Assembly (NCBI GenBank): GCA_037191015.1
Contig: JBBCKD010000032.1
Coordinates: 62,001-126,000, forward strand
Direction of reading: 5' to 3'
Source of the DNA: Ravibacter sp037191015
GTDB taxonomy: Bacteria > Bacteroidota > Bacteroidia > Cytophagales > Spirosomataceae
DNA: 64,000 bases
Positions 18,432-25,858 of the stretch are shown here, one piece after another. Under the pieces are notes generated by a model, which did no database searches, was not told where the DNA came from, and worked only from the letters and a program-made list of their open reading frames with translations. A program made the position numbers and the translations under genes. The first letter of the stretch is position 1. Each line of letters begins with the position of its first letter.

Positions 18432-19022
18432 ATGGCTACGCGGAAACTATTTGATGAAAGAGAGATTCTGGGTGAATTAGCCGATGGAAGCGAATCAGCT
18501 TTTGTGCAGGTCTTCGACGAATATAGCCCCAGAGTCTACAGCGTGGCGCTGAAATTTCTTGATTCAAAAGAACTCGCCGAGGAAGTTGTACAGGATATTT
18601 TCATGGACATCTGGCTGAGGAGGGAGAAAATGACGGAAGTGCTGAGTTTCGGCGCATATCTTCATGGAATGGTGAGAAAGCAGGTTTATGACGCTTACCG
18701 GCAGAAATCCACATTCACGGAAATTGTAAAGGAGCTGAGCTTACGTACTCAGTCCGAGAATGCGATCGAACGCATGATGCAGGAAAACGAGTATGAAAAC
18801 CTGCTGCAAAAAGCCTTGGAAAGGCTACCCGATCGCCAGAGAGAGATTTTCCGCCTGGCCAGGGAAGAAGGCCTGAGCCACGAAGAAATTGCCCGGAGAC
18901 TGAACCTCTCGCGTTTGTCCGTCAAATCTCATATGAAACGTATCCTGCGCTACCTGCGCACCCTGCTCGAGCCTGTTCTGAAAACAGAAACTTTCCTCTG
19001 GCTTTTTATCCTCTTCAATTAA
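18432..19022 (+). CDS. ECF RNA polymerase sigma factor (FecI/SigK-like)
   Basis: A 196-residue extracytoplasmic-function sigma factor. Region 2 (about 20-90) contains YSPRVYSVALKFLDSKELAEEVVQDIFMDIW, listed here only by its ends: YSPRVYS and DIFMDIW. Region 4 (about 125-180) shows LPDRQREIFRLAREEGLSHEEIA followed by the recognition helix RLSVKSHMKRI. Region 3 is absent, as expected for the class. The adjacent FecR-like gene (119 nt downstream) should encode its anti-sigma factor, and the STN-bearing SusC after that is the likely sensor. In Bacteroidota such trios switch on polysaccharide uptake genes; the target promoter is presumably upstream of the SusC. Confidence 0.92.
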   Translation: MATRKLFDEREILGELADGSESAFVQVFDEYSPRVYSVALKFLDSKELAEEVVQDIFMDIWLRREKMTEVLSFGAYLHGMVRKQVYDAYRQKSTFTEIVKELSLRTQSENAIERMMQENEYENLLQKALERLPDRQREIFRLAREEGLSHEEIARRLNLSRLSVKSHMKRILRYLRTLLEPVLKTETFLWLFILFN

Positions 19023-19141
19023 CCGGCCGGAAAAAAATAAAAAAAATCTGCCCCCTTCCCTGTTTTCGGAAGACATGTATGGTTAGGGAGCAATAGCCGG
19101 TTCCTGGATATTCTATTTCGTAGAAGAAAACAAAGAAACTG

Positions 19142-20188
19142 ATGAGCGCCGAAAGCACCGGAGACGGCCGGAACGATTTTTATCAAAGCCGGCTGGAGCG
19201 ATTTGATCGTCTTATGGCTACGTACCTGTCGGGCAGAGCTTCCAGCCAGGAAAAGAAAGAGCTTCAACTGCTAACCGAAAATGGCTTTGAAGAGCGCTTC
19301 CGTGAATGGCTCGACATGCACTTTCGTACCGATGTGGGAATTGAAAACCTACCCGATAAGACGCGGCAGGAAATTCTTGTCAATATTCTTGGCCCGGCTT
19401 CCGGGAAGGCTAAAATCATTATGAGATGGTGGTGGGGATGGGCTGCAGCGGTGTTCCTGGCGCTGGGTTCGGTTTTATGGCTCATAGCACCGGATACCGG
19501 CCGGGAGCTACGGACCACGGGAGAAGTTAATTTCAAAAGCGAAGATAATGAGTCGCTGGTCATTAAGGGGAAACAGTTTTTCTACCTCCCCGATGGCAGC
19601 AGCGTGCTGATGAATGACGGCTCTGAGCTCAGCTATTTGCCCGGTTCTTTTGAAAGCGGGTCGCGGGAAGTAGCGTTGACGGGCGAAGCCTATTTTGACA
19701 TTGCGCATGACCCGGAAAAGCCTTTCCTGGTCCATACAGGCTCGATTATTACCCGTGTGCTGGGAACAGCCTTCAACGTGAGCGCGAAGCAGAAGGAAGT
19801 AGTGGTAACCGTAACCCGGGGCCTCGTAGAGGTAGGCGGCAGCGACCGGGTCTACGCGCAGATCAGGCCGGACGAGCAGATCATTGTAGATACCGAAACT
19901 CAACAATACAACACCGTTCTGCTAAGCGCAGAGGAAGAAATTGCATGGAAAAAAACCTGCCTGGTTTTCGATAATATCGACCTGGAGGAAGCAGGCAGGC
20001 TGGTTGGAGAGCATTATGGCGTAGCGCTTGCCTTCACGCATGCGGAAGCCATGAAATGCCGTATTACCGCGTCATTCCTGAATGAAGAGGACCTCGGTAC
20101 GGTATTGAGGATAATTTCCGAAATGATAGGGGCTTCCTATACTATAGAAGGAGATAAGGCCCTGATAACGGGCGGCTCCTGCGAGTGA
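19142..20188 (+). CDS. FecR family anti-sigma factor with DUF4974 domain
   Basis: A 348-residue single-pass inner-membrane anti-sigma factor. The cytoplasmic N-terminus (1-95) should hold the sigma factor. One transmembrane helix lies at about 98-116 (WWWGWAAAVFLALGSVLWL). The periplasmic FecR domain (about 125-235, with LPDGSSVLMNDGSELSYLPG and VLGTAFNVSA) is followed by a C-terminal DUF4974 domain (about 270-345, CLVFDNIDLEEAGRLVGEHYG), which resembles the STN fold. In this system the outer-membrane SusC with an STN domain contacts FecR when substrate is bound, releasing the sigma factor. The gene sits between its sigma factor and that SusC. Confidence 0.92.
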   Translation: MSAESTGDGRNDFYQSRLERFDRLMATYLSGRASSQEKKELQLLTENGFEERFREWLDMHFRTDVGIENLPDKTRQEILVNILGPASGKAKIIMRWWWGWAAAVFLALGSVLWLIAPDTGRELRTTGEVNFKSEDNESLVIKGKQFFYLPDGSSVLMNDGSELSYLPGSFESGSREVALTGEAYFDIAHDPEKPFLVHTGSIITRVLGTAFNVSAKQKEVVVTVTRGLVEVGGSDRVYAQIRPDEQIIVDTETQQYNTVLLSAEEEIAWKKTCLVFDNIDLEEAGRLVGEHYGVALAFTHAEAMKCRITASFLNEEDLGTVLRIISEMIGASYTIEGDKALITGGSCE

Positions 20189-20318
20189 GCCTTAAGATGC
20201 TTTTTAATAGGCAGTAACCAAACTAATCCTGAAATAAAATGCTATTCACATCCAACACATCCTATTTTTTTTGCAGAGACGGCTGAATATTACGGGATCG
20301 GCCGGAGAAGTTAAAACA

Positions 20319-20348
20319 AAAGCCACACGGCTGCAACCGTATGGCTTT
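20319..20348. other. Hairpin in the FecR-SusC intergenic leader
   Basis: A 12-bp stem with one mismatch (arms 20319-20330 and 20337-20348, loop of 6 nt) lies about 70 nt before the SusC start. There is no T-run on the plus side, so it is not a simple terminator of the sigma/FecR transcript. A smaller hairpin (ACAAC...GTTGT followed by T5) lies at about 20366-20390. They may form an attenuator or a leader structure; this is inference. Confidence 0.45.
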
Positions 20349-20418
20349 AACCCGGAAGTTAATCACAACAAACGGGTGTTGTTTTTAATAATTGATCATC
20401 ACTAAAAACGTCTGGTAA

Positions 20419-23400
20419 ATGTACAAAAATTTTATCACATGGGGGAGGTATAGCCTTTCCGTGCATCAACCCGCTATCAGATTAATTATGCGTATTGGGT
20501 TGTTTTATATCATCACTACCGTCGCTTGCGTACAGCTGCTTGCAGCCCGGAACTCCGAGGCGCAGTCGCTGGCTGAGATCAAGGTGTCCATTCAGTTGAA
20601 AAATGAAGGTATCCGCGACATGTTCCGCAAAATAGAGAAGCAAACCCAGCTTCGATTTGCTTTCATTGAGAACCAGATAGACAGCAAAGCAAAGTTCACC
20701 CTTCACAAAGGAGCATACGGAGTATCGGAAATTCTCGACAGGACATTATCCTCTCTTGACATGACGTATATGAATACCGGCAACGTGGTTTATATCGTCA
20801 AAAAGAAACCGCAAAACCCGAAAGGGGTCAACGTCTCTCATCCTGTCTATCCGGAAGATTTGCCGGTACAATATGCCGAAATCAAAATACTGACCGTAAA
20901 GGGGAAAGTAACAGATGAGAAAGGAGAATCGCTGCCCGGGGTGAGCATCCTGCTGAAAGGTACGCAGCAGGGCACTACGACCGATATCGATGGAAACTTC
21001 TCGATCAATGTCCCGGACCAGGAAGCGGTGCTTGTCTTTTCATTCGTAGGCTACGTTCCTCAGGAAATCACCGTCGGTAGCAAGACTTTTGTAAACGTCT
21101 CGCTTAAGGTCGACGAGAAAATCCTTGAGGAAATAGTCGTTGTCGGTTTTGGTACTCAGAAGAAGGAAAGCGTCGTCGGCTCCATTGTGCAGATGTCTGA
21201 AGAAGTGATCAAACGAAACGGTAACGTTACGGACCTGCGCGAGGCGCTCGCCGGACAGCTTCCCGGTATCAACGCAATTACGTCTTCAGGAGAGCCCGGC
21301 GGTATTACCACCGGCGAGAGTGCCACGAATATTTTTATACGTGGCCAGAGTACCTGGAACGGCGGCCAGCCGCTCATACTGGTCGACAACGTAGAGCGTA
21401 GCATGAACAACATCGACCCCAACGAGGTAGCCAGCATCTCCGTACTGAAGGATGCCTCGGCCACTGCCGTCTTCGGGGTAAAAGGCGCCAATGGCGTGAT
21501 CCTGATCACTACCAAAAGGGGGCAGCAAGGGAAAACCAAGCTCAACTTCAACTACACCACTACAGCGAAGGTTGTTTCCAAAACGCCCGACAAGCTCGAC
21601 TCCTACGAGGCATTGATGCGCAAAAACGAGATGATCGAGCGGGAAGGGGTATTGAACCAGCCTTCCTGGAACGATTACATGCCGTATGACATCGTGACCC
21701 GGTACCGCATGCCTCAGTCGGCCGAATATGCCGCGATCTACCCGAACGTGGATTGGGAAAAAGCGGTTTTCAAAGATGTCGGCTTCTCTCACCGGGCTAC
21801 ATTGAGCGCCCAGGGCGGCAGCAAGGCGGTGCAGTATTTCGGCTCGCTGGCCTACCTGCACGAAGGCGATATGTTCCGTGATTACGACAACGGCAAGGGG
21901 TACAAGCCGAACTACAATTTCGACCGCTTCAATTTCCGGAGCAATATCGACGTCGCGATCACGAAAACGACCAAGCTCAAGCTGAACATGGCGGGCTACT
22001 ACAGCCAGAAAAATACCAACTTCAACAACGAAGGCAGTACAGGCCGGGCCGACCAGTGGATGTGGTCAGCCGCTTATTTCCTGCCGGCCAATATCTTTTT
22101 ACCCCAGTATGAGGACGGCCTGTGGGGCGCCTACACGGAAGGCGGCAACGAAACCGTAAACCCGCTGGCGGTGATCTATAATCTCGGGATAAGGCAGACA
22201 AGGGCTACCCAGCTCAATTCCGACTTCACCCTGGAGCAGGACCTGGGTTTTATCACGAAGGGGCTCAAGGCAGCCGGCTCGCTGTTTTACGATAACACGA
22301 TCCGGTCGGAAGGCGGCGTTTGGGACAACACCAACCACGTACGCCCGGCCGAGGCGGTTACGAACGTAGCGTATAAGCAGATATACCCCTTGCGGTACAC
22401 GGGCCCGGAACAGGACCCCAGCGAATATACGGTGTACCTCCCGATCAGCACCGACGAGTACGACTGGATACTGAGGCCATGGACCATCCGGCAGGAAGAG
22501 ATCAAAGCAGCCAACTGGGACAGCAGCATCCCGGTCGAGCGCCGGCTGATGTACCAGTTCCAGCTCAACTATGCCCGCCAGTTCGGCGATCATAACGTAA
22601 CCGGGATGGGCCTCGTAAAGCGGGAGGAGTACGCCAAGGGCAGCATGTTCAAAAACTACCGCGAAGACTGGGTATTCAGGGCTACCTACGATTATAAGAC
22701 CAAATACCTCTTTGAAGTAAACGGCGCATACAACGGTTCCGAGCAGTTCGGCCCCGGCTATCGTTTCGATTTCTTCCCTTCGGTGGGTCTGGGCTGGGTG
22801 ATTTCAAATGAAAGCTTCTTCAATGCCGGCATTTTTGACCATTTCAAGCTCCGGTACAGCGTCGGGAAGGTCGGCGACGACAACATCAGCGGCGCCAGGT
22901 GGCTGTATGCTTCGCAGCTGGCATTCGGAGGATCGCCGGCAGCACAGGCCCGTCTCAGCGAGCAAACCAACGGCAACAGTCCCTACCGCTTTTACCGCGA
23001 ATCTGTCGTAGGAAACCCCGACATCCACTGGGAAACAGCGTTGAAAGCAAACTACGGCATCGAGCTGGGCTTCTGGCAGAACCAGCTCAATGTCAATATC
23101 GATATCTTCAACGAGGACAGGACTAACATCCTGATGACGGGAACACAACGGAATGTGCCGCCGTTTTTCGGGGCAACACCGCCCAGCGCCAACCTCGGAA
23201 GGGTGAAGTCCAAAGGCTTTGAAATCGAAACCAACTTCAACAAGCAGCTCGGCGCATTCTGGAGGCTCTGGGGCAATGCAGCCTATTCGCGCAATACCAA
23301 CAAGATCATTTCCCGCGACGACGCCCCGCTCCTGTACAGCTACCAGAAGCAGGCAGGGTACCCGATCGGGCAGACCAGAAGCCAGATCAGCGCCGGGTTC

Positions 23401-24018
23401 TACAATACCTGGGACGACGTCTATGCATCGGTCCCGACCGAAAACAACGACCTGCAAAAGCTTCCGGGATATTATAACCTGATGGATTTTAACGGCGACG
23501 GTGTCATCAAAGCCGACGATTCAGCGCCGTTCGGCTACTCCGGCATCCCGCAGAACACCGGTACTTTTACGCTCGGAGCCGACCATAAAGGCCTGAGCTT
23601 CTCCATCCAGTTCTATGGCGTTACCAACGCAAACCGCGTCATCGGGTTTGACAACTATAAGAGCAATACCGATGTCGTATTCGGGCACGCAAGGGACTAC
23701 TGGTCGAGGGACAACCCCAATGCAGGTTCTTTCCTGCCGCGGTGGAAAACCCCGGCCGAAAACATAGGGAACTACTTTGTGTATGACGCTTCGTTCCTGA
23801 GGCTGAGAAACGCCGAGATCGCCTACAGCTTTGACAGGTCGGAGCTTCTGAAAAAGAGGAACATCTCCAATATGCGCATCTTCCTGAACGGCACCAACCT
23901 GTTTTTCTGGTCCAGGCTGCCGGATGACAGGGAAAGCACCTACGACGGCGGAAGCGCAACCCAGGGCGCCTACCCGACTATGAGGCGGATCAACCTCGGC
24001 ATCGATTTTTCATTTTAG
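20419..24018 (+). CDS. SusC/RagA TonB-linked outer membrane transporter with STN domain
   Basis: A 1199-residue outer-membrane importer. After a long signal region (to about residue 50, SEAQ) comes an STN secretin/TonB signalling domain (about 60-125, VSIQLKNEGIRDMFRKIEKQ). A carboxypeptidase-regulatory-like domain follows (about 155-240, VKGKVTDEKGESLPGVSILLKGT). Then come the TonB box region (EEIVVVGFGTQKKESVVGS), the plug (DLREALAGQLPGI..., SISVLKDASATAVFGVKGANGVILITTKRG) and a 22-strand-type barrel to the C-terminal Phe. The STN domain is what couples such transporters to FecR/ECF sigma regulation, matching the genes upstream. The partner SusD starts 16 nt downstream. The transported glycan is unknown. 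Confidence 0.95.
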   Translation: MYKNFITWGRYSLSVHQPAIRLIMRIGLFYIITTVACVQLLAARNSEAQSLAEIKVSIQLKNEGIRDMFRKIEKQTQLRFAFIENQIDSKAKFTLHKGAYGVSEILDRTLSSLDMTYMNTGNVVYIVKKKPQNPKGVNVSHPVYPEDLPVQYAEIKILTVKGKVTDEKGESLPGVSILLKGTQQGTTTDIDGNFSINVPDQEAVLVFSFVGYVPQEITVGSKTFVNVSLKVDEKILEEIVVVGFGTQKKESVVGSIVQMSEEVIKRNGNVTDLREALAGQLPGINAITSSGEPGGITTGESATNIFIRGQSTWNGGQPLILVDNVERSMNNIDPNEVASISVLKDASATAVFGVKGANGVILITTKRGQQGKTKLNFNYTTTAKVVSKTPDKLDSYEALMRKNEMIEREGVLNQPSWNDYMPYDIVTRYRMPQSAEYAAIYPNVDWEKAVFKDVGFSHRATLSAQGGSKAVQYFGSLAYLHEGDMFRDYDNGKGYKPNYNFDRFNFRSNIDVAITKTTKLKLNMAGYYSQKNTNFNNEGSTGRADQWMWSAAYFLPANIFLPQYEDGLWGAYTEGGNETVNPLAVIYNLGIRQTRATQLNSDFTLEQDLGFITKGLKAAGSLFYDNTIRSEGGVWDNTNHVRPAEAVTNVAYKQIYPLRYTGPEQDPSEYTVYLPISTDEYDWILRPWTIRQEEIKAANWDSSIPVERRLMYQFQLNYARQFGDHNVTGMGLVKREEYAKGSMFKNYREDWVFRATYDYKTKYLFEVNGAYNGSEQFGPGYRFDFFPSVGLGWVISNESFFNAGIFDHFKLRYSVGKVGDDNISGARWLYASQLAFGGSPAAQARLSEQTNGNSPYRFYRESVVGNPDIHWETALKANYGIELGFWQNQLNVNIDIFNEDRTNILMTGTQRNVPPFFGATPPSANLGRVKSKGFEIETNFNKQLGAFWRLWGNAAYSRNTNKIISRDDAPLLYSYQKQAGYPIGQTRSQISAGFYNTWDDVYASVPTENNDLQKLPGYYNLMDFNGDGVIKADDSAPFGYSGIPQNTGTFTLGADHKGLSFSIQFYGVTNANRVIGFDNYKSNTDVVFGHARDYWSRDNPNAGSFLPRWKTPAENIGNYFVYDASFLRLRNAEIAYSFDRSELLKKRNISNMRIFLNGTNLFFWSRLPDDRESTYDGGSATQGAYPTMRRINLGIDFSF

Positions 24019-24034
24019 TCAGGACATTATACAT

Positions 24035-25843
24035 ATGAATATTTGCAAATCTTTACACAGCAAAGCCTGCGTCGCCATACTGCTGGCACTGACGCTCCCG
24101 CTTAACTCCTGCGAGGATTATCTTGACAAAGCTCCCGAAGCCAGTATCACCGAGAAGGATGCCTACGGGAATTTCCTGAGCTTCCAGGGATTCATCGAAG
24201 AGATGTACGTCTGTATCATGGACCCCAATAAGGGCGGTGCCTGGAACGCCTACCTCTTTGCCGACGAAACCCTGAACAACTACCCCTATGCTTTCGACCA
24301 GGGCAACTACTGGGGCCATTCAAGCTATTTCTACGGGCAGGCGGTCAATACCACCGACAATAACGGCCGTACCAAAAGGATATGGGAATATGCGTGGTAC
24401 GCCATTCGTAAGGCCAATCTCGCGATCGAAAAGATCGATGAGCCCGGCCTGTTTGAAGGGACTCCGGAGGAAAAAAACCATATAAAAGGCCAGGCGCTCT
24501 TTTTCAGAGGTTGGTTTTATTTTGAATTGTGCCGCTACTGGGGCGGGATGCCCTATATCGACAAGGTGCTGAGCCCCACCGAAGAGATGACGACCGAGGA
24601 ATTCAAACGCCTCACTTTCCAGGAAACTGCCATCAAAATGGCCCAGGACTTCCGGGCTGCCGCCGATCTGCTCCCCAACCACTGGGACCTTTCAGGCCCG
24701 GGCCAGAGGACCCTCGGGCACAACCGCGACCGGATCAACAAATTCCACGCGCTGGGGTATATGGGGAAAGCCCTTCTCTATGCCGCCAGCCCGATGATCA
24801 ACGAAGAGGCCAAAGGTACGAACGCGTTCGATCCCGAGCTTGCCAAGCAGGCTGCCGAGGCCTTTGGCGAATTGCTTACATTGGCCGAATCGACCGGTAT
24901 CTACCAGCTGCAGAGCTGGGATAGCTGGACCGACAATTTCTTTAGATGGAATTGGGAAAGGCCGGGCGGCAAGGAGGGCATCATGATGCCGGTCATCCTC
25001 GACCGGGGCCGTATAAGGTGGTCGACGGTTGGTGCGACCGTTCCTTCGTCGTTCGCAATGAACAGCGGTACCAATGCCGATGTACCCACCCATAACCTTA
25101 CCAAAAACTACGGGATGGCCAACGGGCTCCCGCTGGATGACCCGGCTTCGGGTTACGACCCGAATGACCCCTGGAAAGGCCGTGACCCCCGTTTTTATAA
25201 AGATATTGCCGTTGACGGCGACCAGATACACAGCGCAGCCGGACCTGACCAGTACGCACAGCTCTATAACGGCGGCTACCATCGTTCAGTGATCAACCCG
25301 CCGAGCGTAACCGGGTACTATGCTAAAAGGTTCGGACCTATCGGGCCGGACTGGTCCAACGCCAGGGCCGACGCACTACAGGCTTATGTTCCCTTTCTAA
25401 GGCTTGCCGACGTTTACCTGATGTATGCCGAGGCGGTAAACTTCTCCACCGGCGGAGGGCCGAAAGCCAAATCGTCCAACTACCCGCTTACGGCCGAAGA
25501 AGCGCTCAACAAAGTCAGGAACCGCGCGCAGCTTCCCGACATAGCCGCCAGATACACCGCTTCGAAGGAGATTTTCTTCGAGGAGCTGATCCGTGAAAGA
25601 GCAGTGGAGCTGGCGTTTGAAGGCGCCCGTTTCTGCGACCTGAGAAGATGGAACCTCAACGGCGACCCCCGCTTCCTGGACAAAACGGCCATCGACTTCG
25701 ATCGCGGCCCCGGCGGAAAACCCGTCAACATCAGGGAACGTGTGATCATAACCCGTACTGCGGAGAAAAAGCATAACTGGCTGCCTATACAGGTAAACTT
25801 CACTCGCATGTTCAAAGATTTTCCGCAAAATCCAGGCTGGTAA
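24035..25843 (+). CDS. SusD/RagB family nutrient-binding outer membrane lipoprotein
   Basis: A 602-residue surface lipoprotein that caps the SusC barrel and binds the glycan. The lipobox is LNSC near residue 26. Typical SusD features are the TPR helices (AWYAIRKANLAIEKID, IKGQALFFRGWFYFELCRYWGGMPY), the inserted variable region, and the C-terminal NKVRNRAQLPDIAARYT, LIRERAVELAFEGARFCDLRRW and HNWLPIQVNFTRMFKDFPQNPGW. The latter is the usual family ending. It belongs to the STN-SusC immediately upstream and precedes a second SusC by 15 nt. Confidence 0.94.
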   Translation: MNICKSLHSKACVAILLALTLPLNSCEDYLDKAPEASITEKDAYGNFLSFQGFIEEMYVCIMDPNKGGAWNAYLFADETLNNYPYAFDQGNYWGHSSYFYGQAVNTTDNNGRTKRIWEYAWYAIRKANLAIEKIDEPGLFEGTPEEKNHIKGQALFFRGWFYFELCRYWGGMPYIDKVLSPTEEMTTEEFKRLTFQETAIKMAQDFRAAADLLPNHWDLSGPGQRTLGHNRDRINKFHALGYMGKALLYAASPMINEEAKGTNAFDPELAKQAAEAFGELLTLAESTGIYQLQSWDSWTDNFFRWNWERPGGKEGIMMPVILDRGRIRWSTVGATVPSSFAMNSGTNADVPTHNLTKNYGMANGLPLDDPASGYDPNDPWKGRDPRFYKDIAVDGDQIHSAAGPDQYAQLYNGGYHRSVINPPSVTGYYAKRFGPIGPDWSNARADALQAYVPFLRLADVYLMYAEAVNFSTGGGPKAKSSNYPLTAEEALNKVRNRAQLPDIAARYTASKEIFFEELIRERAVELAFEGARFCDLRRWNLNGDPRFLDKTAIDFDRGPGGKPVNIRERVIITRTAEKKHNWLPIQVNFTRMFKDFPQNPGW

Positions 25844-25858
25844 AAATCTCCACCTTAA

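Noticed and set aside
20319..20348. Hairpin as terminator of the sigma/FecR transcript
   Set aside because: No T-run follows the stem on the plus strand; kept only as a leader structure.
22804..23457. Minus-strand frame of 217 residues
   Set aside because: Antisense to the first SusC barrel.
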